Source: JAAFHZ01 sp964247085
Lineage (GTDB): Bacteria; Cyanobacteriota; Cyanobacteriia; Cyanobacteriales; Chamaesiphonaceae
NCBI GenBank assembly: GCA_964247085.1
Contig: CAXTSX010000013.1
Coordinates: 15,321-79,320, forward strand
Length of the DNA: 64,000 nucleotides
Direction: 5' to 3'
Part shown: in pieces, positions 8,977 through 17,867 of the stretch
How the letters are laid out: each line of letters begins with the position of its first letter
How positions within the stretch are numbered: the first letter of the stretch is position 1
Program-made: the position numbers and the translations under genes
Notes under the pieces: model-generated
Database searches by the model: none
What the model saw: only the letters and a program-made list of their open reading frames with translations
Told to the model about the DNA's origin: nothing

Positions 8977-9696
8977 ATGAACAGACTGTTGCGGCAATTA
9001 GCCCTCACCCTGGTGATTACAGCGGCCATTATTTTATCCAGTAATCCAGCGATCGATTCGGCCTCCAACAAAATCAGCCATACCACCACCAATAAGATCG
9101 CCGGCGCGACCCAAAATTTGTGGGAAACAACTAATAACAGTGAGGTTTGGGGTAACAGTGGCGCTTTAATGATGCCCTTAGCTGCCCAAGTGGCCGCTAG
9201 CCGCAACCCGCCAGGTCAACCTCTGACTGCCCAGCAAAAAAAGTATCTGCGGGCTGATTTTGGTGATTTAGTCGATCAAGCAAAAATAAATTACAACGCT
9301 AAATTGCTCGATCGCTGGTCTAATGGTGAGAAAGAAGTGCATGTGGGGGAAGTGGATGCTGCTGCCCAAGCTTTTTGCGATCGAATATATATCCGGGCTG
9401 GCCACCAGCCTCAAGACACCGCCCAACTAGTTCTATTAGCGCACGAGCTTACCCACTTTCAGCAATGTATTCAACAGGGAGGTTTGCAAAAATTCGGTGC
9501 CAGCTACTTTGCAGCCTACCAACAGGCTGGCCAAGACTACGCCAGCAACCAGTTTGAACAAGCGGCTCGCATCCAAGAAAAAAAATTCATCAAAAACCTT
9601 TGCCAGCAAATTGACTGCCAACATCCCCGCAGCAGATATTATCTGAACTACCGAGGAGTTAATACAAAGCTACCAGTTAAAATCAGCACCGACTAA
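8977..9696 (+). CDS. Secreted HEXXH protein resembling the DUF4157/eCIS-core domain
   Basis: 239 aa from the ATG at 8977; a TTG ten codons upstream is in frame but less likely. The N-terminus MNRLLRQLALTLVITAAIIL is a signal peptide. The core at about residues 110-200 reads AQAFCDRIYIRAG, then LVLLAHELTHFQQC, then a long helix rich in Gln and Ala. The HELTH zinc motif preceded by an AQAF..I.I..G strand is the layout of the DUF4157 domain of putative metallopeptidases, here as a single secreted domain. Two Cys residues near the active site and two near the C-terminus (NLCQQIDCQ) could form disulfides. A protease role is inference and the substrate is unknown. It faces the next gene convergently across only 20 nt. 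Confidence 0.75.
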   Translation: MNRLLRQLALTLVITAAIILSSNPAIDSASNKISHTTTNKIAGATQNLWETTNNSEVWGNSGALMMPLAAQVAASRNPPGQPLTAQQKKYLRADFGDLVDQAKINYNAKLLDRWSNGEKEVHVGEVDAAAQAFCDRIYIRAGHQPQDTAQLVLLAHELTHFQQCIQQGGLQKFGASYFAAYQQAGQDYASNQFEQAARIQEKKFIKNLCQQIDCQHPRSRYYLNYRGVNTKLPVKISTD

Positions 9697-9716
9697 AACA
9701 TATGTGCAAAAAATGA

Positions 9717-10199
9717 TTAGAAACGATAGCCACCACCAATACTGAATACAGTGCCGAGCACCGAGTTGGCATCAAAAGGCACCTTAATATCACCAGTAAC
9801 TGCCATGCCGGGATTAAGATTAATGTCCACCCCGGCTTGGGCAAAACCAGTAGAAGAAGAACCAGTTACCCCGCCCACATTGACCGTGTAAAAATTCATG
9901 CCCAAGCCTACAAATGGCAGAATCTGAGAGTTATCCTTACTAAGATCATAAGTAGCTGAGCCCCCAAAGACCGTAACCCCTGCCCCGGACAAGTTAGTAA
10001 AGCTATAGGAAGGCCGCACCGCAATATTATCGGTAAGATTAAACTTACCTTCTATCCCAAAAATGCTTTGACCATTGCCGATCGTAATCGCTGGGCCAAT
10101 AAAGTTTCCGTTATTTTCACCATCAGCCCGGGCAATGCTGGGGCTACAACAACAGAGTATAAGAGTTAAGAGTGCAGTGATCGATCGATAATTATTCAT
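9717..10199 (-). CDS. Small outer-membrane beta-barrel-like protein
   Basis: 160 aa with a signal peptide of about 25 residues (LLTLILCCCSPSIARADG). The mature part alternates hydrophobic and polar residues in short strands separated by Gly/Asn turns (IAVRPSYSFTN, VTVFGGSATYDL, ILPFVGLGMNFYTVNVGG). It ends in GGYRF, and the C-terminal Phe is typical of outer-membrane barrels. About eight strands can be counted, which suits an OmpX/OmpW/opacity-like barrel. The Cys cluster in the signal region (LCCCS) could be a lipobox variant, but this is weak. The function is unknown. It is transcribed towards the HEXXH gene and away from trmL. Confidence 0.72.
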   Translation of the reverse strand: MNNYRSITALLTLILCCCSPSIARADGENNGNFIGPAITIGNGQSIFGIEGKFNLTDNIAVRPSYSFTNLSGAGVTVFGGSATYDLSKDNSQILPFVGLGMNFYTVNVGGVTGSSSTGFAQAGVDINLNPGMAVTGDIKVPFDANSVLGTVFSIGGGYRF

Positions 10200-10431
10200 G
10201 GGTTCAGATTTTGCTTGTGAAGTTATTCTATTACGACATCATGCGCATAGCTTACCCATCAAGACGACTAAGTAATAGTAATGTCTGAATCAAAATATCA
10301 AACTTTAGTTCCAACACTCACCTTCATTACTAATGATTGGAATAGTTAATGAATTTCTCATAGCGACAATTCATACGAATTTCATATACTTAGTTATTCG
10401 TATCATTTTTGACCAAATCACCAGAATTTTT

Positions 10432-10884
10432 ATGCCTCACCTCGTGCTCGTTCATCCACAAATTCCACCAAACACGGGCAATATTGCCCGCACCTGCGCC
10501 GCCACCAAAACCGACCTTCACCTGGTGAAACCACTGGGTTTTGAGATAACCGATCGCTACCTAAAACGAGCAGGCTTAGACTACTGGCCTTACGTGAATT
10601 TACGGATCCATGAATCACTCGCTGAGCTACAAGCCATCCAAGCCGGTGGCCGGTGGGTGGGTTTTACCGTCAAGGGAGAGTCCGCCCACCATGATTTTGC
10701 CTTCCAAGATAATGATTGGCTACTCTTTGGTAGTGAGACCAATGGCTTGCCAGCAGAGGCTTTAGAGGCTTGTGATGCCACCCTATATATTCCCATGCGC
10801 GAGCCTGGGGTACGAAGTTTGAATTTGTCGGTAAGTGTCGCAGTCGGTTTATTTGAGGCTTATCGACAAATAGGTTTCACTTAG
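10432..10884 (+). CDS. trmL: tRNA (cytidine/uridine-34 2'-O)-methyltransferase TrmL
   Basis: 150 aa from the ATG at 10432. The open frame extends 33 codons further upstream, but that part is AT-rich and hydrophobic and is not part of the family. The SPOUT methyltransferase motifs are clear: HPQIPPNTGNIARTCAATKT near the start, LLFGSETNGLP near 100 and IPMREPGVRSLNLSVSVAVG near 120, which form the knotted SAM-binding site. TrmL methylates the wobble ribose of tRNA-Leu isoacceptors. The length is typical of the family. An imperfectly placed 8-bp inverted repeat (ATACGAAT at 10373-10380, ATTCGTAT at 10396-10403) lies just upstream and may be in the leader. Confidence 0.95.
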   Translation: MPHLVLVHPQIPPNTGNIARTCAATKTDLHLVKPLGFEITDRYLKRAGLDYWPYVNLRIHESLAELQAIQAGGRWVGFTVKGESAHHDFAFQDNDWLLFGSETNGLPAEALEACDATLYIPMREPGVRSLNLSVSVAVGLFEAYRQIGFT

Positions 10885-11568
10885 GATGTAAAAATAAATA
10901 TTTTGTCTCATTAAAGACAGACTGGAAGAGTCCAAATTATTGTAGGGCAATGATTGTAGCCAAGATTTTCAATATTGCAAATAAAGTAATACTATTTTCA
11001 ATACATAAGATATTTCTATCTTAAATCACACCCCATGACGGTTCATCTATTTTTATTTTTTTGATAACTAATTTAGAATTGAAGACTGAAAGCTTTGATA
11101 TACAAGTATTTCGGGCTTTCTGATTTTCAAAACTAATGGAGAAGAACTCAAGTCATCTCCGAAAATACACGGTTGCAAGAGGCGAATTCGATGGCTTAAA
11201 GTCTACGTATCTCACCCAGACACCTTCGGATATTAGCTATCCAAATCACTAGTAAACTCATTAATTTGATTCAAGCTAAGAATGATTTAGGTATACCAAA
11301 AAGCTCCGAAAGTAAATTAGTAGAAACTTGCAAATTTTTACAAATTGACATAGAGTGTGCTGGAAAGCAGTTAAATGTTAAGAAATACTTATTTTTCTAG
11401 TGTTACTGCAAATGTCTTTGTTGGATTGCTACTTTACGTAGTCCATTCTTAAAGGTGTGACCGGAGCATCACAGTTCATTCCATGAATCTAGAAGTAAAG
11501 TACAGCTCAAGTTCTAGATCCATAGGCGAACCGAAGTTTTCCGTTTTATTTAAGTTAGGAGGTTATGT
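10885..11568 (+). other. Long AT-rich intergenic leader before the M23 peptidase
   Basis: 684 nt with no gene I can support. The longest ATG frame here (from 11136) is 38 codons and matches nothing known to me. The part nearest the peptidase gene contains a possible stem, ATCTAGAA at 11487-11494 with TTCTAGAT at 11512-11519. It ends with a strong AGGAGG at 11557-11562. The segment is long enough for a structured 5' leader. I looked for the c-di-AMP (ydaO) riboswitch that precedes some cell-wall peptidase genes and could not find its conserved core. Confidence 0.4.
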
Positions 11569-12648
11569 TTGAAGAGCGTGATTACACAGAAGGTTCAGTC
11601 AGTTCCTTCCCCACCCGCCCATGGCGCGACCTTGGATCGCCAAGTTACCATCGCAAGACCAGACGTTAAGGAAGGTTTGACTCAGCAACTTTCTCTGGAT
11701 TCTAAGCACTTCGCTGCCCCCGCAGAAAATTCTCCACAGTCAGCATCAAAACTCGCCGCTGGTATTGCTATATCAGTCGGAACCTGCGGTCTGATGTTAT
11801 CTCCATTATCTGGTTCAGCCGTTGCTAACGGTGGCTTTTCTGGTGGTAAGGTATTACAAATTACATCTTCTGTATCTAAAGAGGATGTCTACATGCAGCA
11901 GTTGCGTCAAGAGGCTTCCTCCCTCAGAACTCAGAGCCAAGGGACGGATGAAGTTTTTGATAATTCGGCAACTAAGTTGGTTGCTCAAAGAGTACGCCCC
12001 AATAGTTTTATTCGATCGGTACCCAGCGGCGCTTATGCTGCCCCGATTGGTTATGCCGCTCCGCTTAAGAGTTATGCACCGCCCCTGAAAAGTGAAGGCT
12101 ATATTAGACCGATGACGGCACCAAGCGCAGTAGCAATTCCGGTGCCAGCACCCCGAGGATTCCAGCTACCTACTGCTGTTCAGCAACCTGCTCAAATCCA
12201 AAGATTCGCTACCAACACCTACAACTCTACGATTCAGACTACCAATCAGAATACCCCACCAGTGGGTAAAATCTGGCCAACTCGGGGTTCTTTCACCTCT
12301 GGCTTTGGCCGTCGTTGGGGTCGGATGCACAAGGGCATTGATATTGCAGCAGCAGTTGGGACTCCAGTGGTAGCAGCAGCTGATGGCGTAGTTGTAGTAT
12401 CCGGCTGGGATCGCGGTGGCTATGGTAAGAGAGTTGATATTCAACATCCTGATGGCACTAGAACTCTCTATGGTCACAACAGCCGTCTGCTAGTAGCCGT
12501 TGGTCAACAGGTGAAGCAGGGTCAGCAGATCTCAGCGATGGGTAATACTGGTCGCAGTACTGGTCCCCACCTCCACTTTGAGTTCCACATGCCTGGTGGT
12601 AGTGCTGTTAATCCAATTGCTTACTTGCCTGCTGGTTCTCGCTCCTAA
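11569..12648 (+). CDS. Secreted M23 family peptidoglycan endopeptidase (TTG start)
   Basis: 359 aa. The start is TTG at 11569, seven nt after AGGAGG (11557-11562). An ATG at 11565 is closer but opens a different frame that stops after about 35 codons. A hydrophobic stretch near residues 65-85 (LAAGIAISVGTCGLMLSPLS) is a late signal or anchor, after a cytoplasmic-looking N-terminus. A Pro/Ala-rich linker follows (about 140-215). The C-terminal ~115 residues are the LytM/M23 domain with SGFGRRWGRMHKGIDIAAAV (zinc ligands His and Asp) and GPHLHFEFH (catalytic HxH). Such enzymes cut peptide cross-links in the cell wall. The zinc-site residues are all present, so it should be active. A terminator hairpin follows directly. 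Confidence 0.93.
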   Translation: MKSVITQKVQSVPSPPAHGATLDRQVTIARPDVKEGLTQQLSLDSKHFAAPAENSPQSASKLAAGIAISVGTCGLMLSPLSGSAVANGGFSGGKVLQITSSVSKEDVYMQQLRQEASSLRTQSQGTDEVFDNSATKLVAQRVRPNSFIRSVPSGAYAAPIGYAAPLKSYAPPLKSEGYIRPMTAPSAVAIPVPAPRGFQLPTAVQQPAQIQRFATNTYNSTIQTTNQNTPPVGKIWPTRGSFTSGFGRRWGRMHKGIDIAAAVGTPVVAAADGVVVVSGWDRGGYGKRVDIQHPDGTRTLYGHNSRLLVAVGQQVKQGQQISAMGNTGRSTGPHLHFEFHMPGGSAVNPIAYLPAGSRS

Positions 12649-12675
12649 GTATTGGTGAGAATTAATTGAAGCTAG

Positions 12676-12700
12676 AAATGGGCGCTATGCGCCCATTTTT
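12676..12700 (+). terminator. Rho-independent terminator after the M23 peptidase gene
   Basis: AAATGGGCGC (12676-12685) pairs perfectly with GCGCCCATTT (12689-12698) around a TAT loop. The T run includes the end of the right arm and continues to 12700. It lies 28 nt after the stop and 71 nt before uvrA. Confidence 0.85.
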
Positions 12701-12770
12701 GCTTGGTACTGGAGTTCTGGTCAGATATTCGATATACTGGTATTTCTGCACTACTGAATCTGGTTGACCT

Positions 12771-15617
12771 ATGGCGAAGACTACCTCCGGAACCTTAAAG
12801 CCGGATGACCAAAACAAGATTCGGATTACTGGTGCTAGACAACACAATTTAAAAAACATTAGCCTGGAATTACCACGCGATCGATTGATTGTGTTTACGG
12901 GCATTTCTGGCTCTGGTAAGTCATCGTTGGCTTTTGATACGATTTTTGCCGAAGGCCAACGGCGATATGTGGAGTCACTGAGTGCTTACGCCCGCCAGTT
13001 TTTGGGTCAGCTCGATAAACCAGAAGTAGACGCGATCGAAGGTTTAAGTCCAGCGATCTCGATCGATCAAAAATCCACTTCCAATAATCCCCGATCCACG
13101 GTCGGGACGGTCACCGAGATTTACGATTATTTTCGGCTGCTGTTTGGCCGCGCCGGTCTGCCCCATTGCCCCCATTGTGACCGGGCGATATCGCCCCAAA
13201 CGATCGATGAAATGTGCGATCGGGTGATGGCGCTTCCAGACAAGACTAAGTTTCAAATTCTAGCGCCGGTCATGCGCGGCAAGAAAGGTACCCACCAAAA
13301 GTTGCTATCCAGCCTAACAGCCAGTGGCTTTGTGCGGGTGCGGGTCAACGGTGAAATTCGGGAGTTGGCCGACCAAATTGAACTGGATAAAAACCAGAAA
13401 CATTCGATCGAGATTGTGATCGATCGGCTAGTCAAAAAAGCGGGTATCAATTCACGCTTGGCCGATTCCTTGGGAACTTGCCTGAAACAATCCGAAGGGA
13501 TGGCGGTGATCAATATTTTGGCCGATGATCCAAATATCCCCGACCTAGTTTTTTCAGAGAAATTCGCCTGCCCCGAGCACGGCGCGGTGATGGAAGAGCT
13601 GTCGCCCCGGCTATTTTCCTTTAACTCGCCCTACGGCGCTTGTCCCCATTGTCACGGCTTGGGCAATCTGCGCCTATTTGCCGAAGAACTGATCATTCCC
13701 GATCCAACAGCGCAGGTCTATTGCGCGATTTTGCCCTGGTCGGATAAGGATAATTCTTACTATCTGTCACTGCTGTTTAGTTTGAGCCAAGCCTATGGCT
13801 TTGAGCTGAATGCCCCCTGGCAAGATTTAACCGCCGAACAACAGAAATTAGTTTTGCATGGAACCAGTGAACCGGTCTGGATGGAGCAAATCGGCGAATT
13901 TCGGCACTATCGAGGAGTGCTAAAGATTCTGCAACGGCAGTATGATGACGGCTCGGAACTGCAAAAGCAACGATTGGAAAATTATTTGGTCGATCGACCC
14001 TGCCCCGTCTGTGCGGGCGATCGGTTAAAACCGGAAGCTCTGTCGGTGAAAATGGGTCAATACAATATTTTGGACTTCACCAACTGTGCGATCGATCAAT
14101 GCTTAGAGCGGGTAAATCAGGTCACCCTGAACGATCGACAGGCACAGATTGCCCAGTTAGTATTGCTAGAAATCCGGGCTCGACTACGTTTTTTGTTAGA
14201 TGTGGGTTTAGATTACCTGACTTTATCTCGATCGGCCACCACCCTATCCGGTGGGGAAGCCCAACGGATTCGGCTGGCCACCCAAATTGGTTCTGGTCTG
14301 ACGGGAGTACTCTATGTACTAGACGAGCCGAGTATCGGTCTGCACCAGCGCGATAACGATCGACTGCTGGCCACCCTGGTGAAGCTGCGCGATCTAGGTA
14401 ATACCTTGATTGTAGTAGAACATGATGAAGACACCATCCGAGCCGCCGACCATTTGGTGGACATTGGCCCCGGTGCCGGAGTGCATGGCGGAGTCGTCGT
14501 CGCTCAGGGAACTCTAGCAGATATTTTAGCCGCTAAAGAATCGATCACTGGGGCTTATCTATCCGGACGGCAAGCGATCGCGACCCCCAGCGAGCGGCGA
14601 CCAGGCTCTGGTTTAAAAATTAGTTTGAAGAAAGCCAAACGCCACAATCTCCAAAATTTAAACGTAGATTTTCCCTTGGGAATGCTAGTCTCCGTCACCG
14701 GAGTCTCCGGCTCCGGGAAATCGACGCTGGTCAACGATTTGCTCTATCCCGCTCTGCAGCATCACTTAACCAAACGGATACCCTTCCCCACCGATTTAGG
14801 AGAATTGCAAGGAATTAGTGCGATCGATAAAGTAATTGTGATCGATCAATCGCCGATCGGCCGCACCCCCCGCTCTAATCCGGCTACTTATACCGGCATT
14901 TTCGATCTAATTCGGGATGTATTTTCCCAGACGATCGAAGCGAAGACCAGAGGTTATCGACCGGGACAGTTTTCTTTTAATGTCAAAGGTGGTCGCTGCG
15001 AAGCCTGTAGCGGTCAGGGTGTGAATATTATTGAAATGAACTTTTTGCCAGATGTCTATGTGACTTGTGATGTTTGCAAGGGAGCGCGTTATAACCGAGA
15101 AACCCTGCAGGTCAAGTACAAAGAGATGTCGATCGCCGATGTGCTGGCTATGACGGTGGAAGATGCCCTGGAGTTTTTCACTAATATTCCCCGCGCTGCC
15201 ACCAAGTTACAAACCTTGGTAGATGTGGGTTTAGGCTATGTGACCCTAGGCCAGACCGCCCCCACGCTATCAGGAGGTGAGGCGCAGCGGATGAAGCTGG
15301 CCGCCGAGCTATCCAAACGCGCCACCGGCAAGACCCTCTATTTGATTGATGAACCTACCACCGGTTTGTCTTTCTATGATGTCCACAAACTCATGGATGT
15401 GTTGCAACGGCTAGTAGATAAAGGTAATTCGGTGATTGCGATCGAACATAATCTAGATGTAATCCGCTGTAGTGACTGGGTAATAGATTTGGGACCAGAT
15501 GGCGGTGGTCGGGGTGGTCAGATCGTCGGGGTCGGAACACCGGAAGCGATCGCCAAAAATCCCAAGTCGCACACTGGTAAATATCTGAAGCGGGTTTTGA
15601 AACGCAAAACAGCCTAA
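12771..15617 (+). CDS. uvrA: Excinuclease ABC subunit A
   Basis: 948 aa, full length for UvrA. It is the damage-recognition ATPase of nucleotide excision repair and loads UvrB onto lesions. Both ABC modules are intact: Walker A GISGSGKSSLAFD near residue 44 and GVSGSGKSTLVND near 645, and signatures LSGGEAQRI and LSGGEAQRM. Zinc-finger CxxC pairs are CPHCDRAI and CPHCHGLG in the first half, CPVCAGDRL in the middle, and CEACSGQG with CDVCKGAR in the second half. The first Cys pair, CPHC near 130, lies in the UvrB-binding region. The start ATG at 12771 opens directly into the conserved IRITGARQHNLKNI segment. A terminator precedes it, and the next gene follows after 33 nt. Confidence 0.98.
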   Translation: MAKTTSGTLKPDDQNKIRITGARQHNLKNISLELPRDRLIVFTGISGSGKSSLAFDTIFAEGQRRYVESLSAYARQFLGQLDKPEVDAIEGLSPAISIDQKSTSNNPRSTVGTVTEIYDYFRLLFGRAGLPHCPHCDRAISPQTIDEMCDRVMALPDKTKFQILAPVMRGKKGTHQKLLSSLTASGFVRVRVNGEIRELADQIELDKNQKHSIEIVIDRLVKKAGINSRLADSLGTCLKQSEGMAVINILADDPNIPDLVFSEKFACPEHGAVMEELSPRLFSFNSPYGACPHCHGLGNLRLFAEELIIPDPTAQVYCAILPWSDKDNSYYLSLLFSLSQAYGFELNAPWQDLTAEQQKLVLHGTSEPVWMEQIGEFRHYRGVLKILQRQYDDGSELQKQRLENYLVDRPCPVCAGDRLKPEALSVKMGQYNILDFTNCAIDQCLERVNQVTLNDRQAQIAQLVLLEIRARLRFLLDVGLDYLTLSRSATTLSGGEAQRIRLATQIGSGLTGVLYVLDEPSIGLHQRDNDRLLATLVKLRDLGNTLIVVEHDEDTIRAADHLVDIGPGAGVHGGVVVAQGTLADILAAKESITGAYLSGRQAIATPSERRPGSGLKISLKKAKRHNLQNLNVDFPLGMLVSVTGVSGSGKSTLVNDLLYPALQHHLTKRIPFPTDLGELQGISAIDKVIVIDQSPIGRTPRSNPATYTGIFDLIRDVFSQTIEAKTRGYRPGQFSFNVKGGRCEACSGQGVNIIEMNFLPDVYVTCDVCKGARYNRETLQVKYKEMSIADVLAMTVEDALEFFTNIPRAATKLQTLVDVGLGYVTLGQTAPTLSGGEAQRMKLAAELSKRATGKTLYLIDEPTTGLSFYDVHKLMDVLQRLVDKGNSVIAIEHNLDVIRCSDWVIDLGPDGGGRGGQIVGVGTPEAIAKNPKSHTGKYLKRVLKRKTA

Positions 15618-15650
15618 AATTTAAGAATCATTTGACTCCGAGACTATCCG

Positions 15651-16490
15651 ATGACTCTTGCCCCCCTGGACAATGCTGATTTATCTAAAATCAAACTAGT
15701 AGCTACTGATATTGATGGAACACTCACCAAAAATCAGCGCTTTACACCACAACTAATTACTGCTTTGCTACAACTACAGTCTGCCAACATTGCGGTGTTG
15801 CTAGTCACCGGTCGATCGGCTGGCTGGGTGAGTAGTCTCAGTAACTATTTACCAGTGGTCGGAGCGATCGGCGAAAACGGCGGCTGTTATTTTAGTGGAA
15901 CCACGGCATGTCAGCTGCTACCCAACCTCAAAATCAAAGAAATCAGCAAACATCGCGATCAGCTAGCTGACTGCTTTTGGCAACTGCAAGGCACGCATAC
16001 TCAGCTAAAAGAATCCACTGATAACCGGTTCCGACTGACCGACTGGACATTTGATCTAGCTCAGCTAGATGCTAGCGATCTATGGGAAATTGGGGCTCAA
16101 TGTGAGCGCTGGGGCTGGAATTTCACTTATAGTACGATCCAAGGCCATATCAAATTAGTCACTCAAAGCAAGGCGATCGGGATTAAGCAAGTACTGAAAC
16201 AACATTTCCCCAAATTAAAATCTCATCAGATTTTGACGGTAGGAGATAGTCCGAATGATGCCTCGATGTTTGACCCCGAGATGTTTACACAATCGGTGGG
16301 GGTGGCCAATGTGTTGCATTATCAAGAACAGATGGAGCATCTACCGGCCTACATTACGACGCTGCCAGAAGTTAGTGGTTTTGGAGAGATTGTTGATCGA
16401 TTAGTGTCTACTGCGGTGGCCGAGCCAGATGTCAGCAATGATTCCAGGTTTGATCAGATTGCTAGCTATATTGAGCGATCGCTGAGTTAG
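15651..16490 (+). CDS. HAD-IIB family phosphatase
   Basis: 279 aa. HAD motif I is KLVATDIDGTLTKN (nucleophile Asp and acid/base Asp near residues 20-22). Motif II is LLVTGRSAGWV. Motif III Lys lies in SKAIGIKQVLKQH, and motif IV is LTVGDSPNDASMFDPE. The cap region between motifs II and III is of the IIB type, as in Cof/sucrose-phosphatase/mannosyl-phosphoglycerate phosphatases. The substrate cannot be read from the sequence. The last ~30 residues (DVSNDSRFDQIASYIERSLS) are a variable tail. It follows uvrA after 33 nt on the same strand and may be co-transcribed. It is only distantly like the second HAD-IIB protein at 55058. Confidence 0.87.
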   Translation: MTLAPLDNADLSKIKLVATDIDGTLTKNQRFTPQLITALLQLQSANIAVLLVTGRSAGWVSSLSNYLPVVGAIGENGGCYFSGTTACQLLPNLKIKEISKHRDQLADCFWQLQGTHTQLKESTDNRFRLTDWTFDLAQLDASDLWEIGAQCERWGWNFTYSTIQGHIKLVTQSKAIGIKQVLKQHFPKLKSHQILTVGDSPNDASMFDPEMFTQSVGVANVLHYQEQMEHLPAYITTLPEVSGFGEIVDRLVSTAVAEPDVSNDSRFDQIASYIERSLS

Positions 16491-16642
16491 TCTAGTTGCG
16501 TTTCCCTGTGCCTGTATATCTGAATCATGACCGCAATAAAATTGTGGTTGGATGCTGTGCTGGAGGGGTACTCATACTTCAAATTATGGCATTTTCTCTG
16601 ATTAGATGGCTCTAGCTCAGAGATTCAGGGTATTTACGATTG

Positions 16643-17041
16643 TTAACGATTATGTAATGAATCAATCAAAGTAACCACCCGCGATCGAACTTCATCTCGT
16701 ACTCTGGGAAAGATTTCTGGCTGTTCAGCTGGGTCATCAAGTTGCCAGTCAGCAAAGATTTCTCTGTTGACCCAAGCTGGGGGAAGGTTTACACCACAAC
16801 CACAAAGAGAAATAACGACATCAAAATCTTCTGGATTAAATTCACTCAATGCTTTAGAAGCTTGGCGGCTGATATCGACTCCCGCATCTTGCATCGTCGC
16901 AATGGCTTCTGGTCTGACCTGGCTAGCTTCTAGCCCCGAACTCGTTACCGCTATTAATCCTGCTCCCAAATGATTAGCAAAACCTTCAGCCATTTGCGAC
17001 CTAGCCGAATTTTTTTTACAGACAAACATCACTCTTTTCAT
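16643..17041 (-). CDS. arsC: Arsenate reductase, low-molecular-weight phosphatase fold
   Basis: 132 aa. The N-terminal loop MFVCKKNSARSQMAEGFANH holds the nucleophilic C8 and the phosphate-binding Arg. VVISLCGCGVNLPP holds the second and third redox Cys, near residues 80 and 82. DWQLDDP is the general-acid loop. These three Cys and the spacing match the glutathione/glutaredoxin-linked ArsC of Synechocystis (slr0946), not the thioredoxin-linked Staphylococcus type. It reduces arsenate to arsenite in the cytoplasm. It follows the aquaporin gene after 21 nt, in an arsR-aqp-arsC order. Confidence 0.92.
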   Translation of the reverse strand: MKRVMFVCKKNSARSQMAEGFANHLGAGLIAVTSSGLEASQVRPEAIATMQDAGVDISRQASKALSEFNPEDFDVVISLCGCGVNLPPAWVNREIFADWQLDDPAEQPEIFPRVRDEVRSRVVTLIDSLHNR

Positions 17042-17062
17042 GAAATCTTCTCGCTAAAATTG

Positions 17063-17770
17063 TTAGTTAATATCTCTGACACAGTCCTGGAAATCGTTGG
17101 ATATCCAGCGATATACCCAGCCTGCCAACACAGCTCCAAGTATGGGAGCTACCCAATAAACCCAGTGATGTTGCCATAATCCAGCTACTAAAGCCGGGGC
17201 TAGCGATCGAGCTGGGTTCATACTTGCCCCAGTAATCGGTCCCATCACCACTGCTTCTAATGCCACAGTTAGTCCGATCGCTAAACCAGCAAACCCAATA
17301 GGTGCACGCCGATCTAGCCCAGACCCAAAAATAACGAACATTAAGATAAAAGTCAGCACAGTTTCTAATAACAGAGCTTGCAACCAGTTATTTTGTCGCG
17401 GCAAAGTTGCCCCCAAATTAGCGACTAGACCAAAGACCATGCGCAGTAGAGTAGAAGCGGCAATTGCCCCCATGCACTGCGCCAGAATATATGGGATCAC
17501 TCGTTGACTTGGAAAGAAGCCGCTCTGCCAAAAAGCAATCGTCACTGCCGGATTAAAGTGAGCACCGCTAATATGTCCAAGAGTATAAATTAGGGCAGCC
17601 ACTACCGCCCCAAATACAATGCTTACACCTAGATGAGTAATGGCACCTTGGCTAACATTGTTAACTACAACAGCTCCTGTACCAATAAACACCAAAATGA
17701 AAGTGCCGATCGCTTCTGCCACAAAGTTGCGGTCAATGGGCAATAATATTTGACGTAACTTTTTGTTCAC
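17063..17770 (-). CDS. MIP family channel (aquaporin) in an arsenic operon, AqpS-like context
   Basis: 235 aa, six transmembrane helices with both half-helix motifs: HFNPAVTIAF near residue 70 and SMNPARSLAPAL near 183. The residue after the second NPAR is Ser, as in water channels, rather than the Asp of classical glycerol facilitators. The start is GTG at 17770; an ATG overlapping it is out of frame. By family it conducts water or small uncharged solutes through the inner membrane. Placed between arsR and arsC, it probably lets arsenite, As(OH)3, leave the cell after reduction, as AqpS does in Sinorhizobium meliloti. That role is inferred from gene order. The first ~20 residues are hydrophilic and carry LRQILLPIDRNFVAEAIG. 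Confidence 0.88.
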   Translation of the reverse strand: MNKKLRQILLPIDRNFVAEAIGTFILVFIGTGAVVVNNVSQGAITHLGVSIVFGAVVAALIYTLGHISGAHFNPAVTIAFWQSGFFPSQRVIPYILAQCMGAIAASTLLRMVFGLVANLGATLPRQNNWLQALLLETVLTFILMFVIFGSGLDRRAPIGFAGLAIGLTVALEAVVMGPITGASMNPARSLAPALVAGLWQHHWVYWVAPILGAVLAGWVYRWISNDFQDCVRDIN

Positions 17771-17820
17771 ATGGGGTAAAAAAACTCTCCGGAGAATCGC
17801 TGCTGAGATATGTTCTTATT

Positions 17821-17840
17821 ATTTCAAAAAAAGTTGATAT
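17821..17840. promoter_or_regulatory. Candidate ArsR operator before the aquaporin gene
   Basis: ATTTCAA (17821-17827) and TTGATAT (17834-17840) form an imperfect inverted repeat around 6 nt, with core TCAA-N6-TTGA. It lies in the 97-nt gap between arsR and the aquaporin gene, about 50 nt before the aquaporin start. It shares the TTTCAA half-site with the repeat before arsR. The assignment to ArsR is inference. Confidence 0.4.
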
Positions 17841-17867
17841 GTCAAGAGCAAAGTCACAGTCAATAAA

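Noticed and set aside
10333..10431. N-terminal extension of trmL
   Set aside because: The extra 33 codons are AT-rich and hydrophobic and are not found in the SPOUT family.
10885..11568. Possible c-di-AMP (ydaO) riboswitch before the M23 peptidase
   Set aside because: The leader length and gene type fit, but the conserved G-rich core segments are not found; only a plain 8-bp stem is seen.
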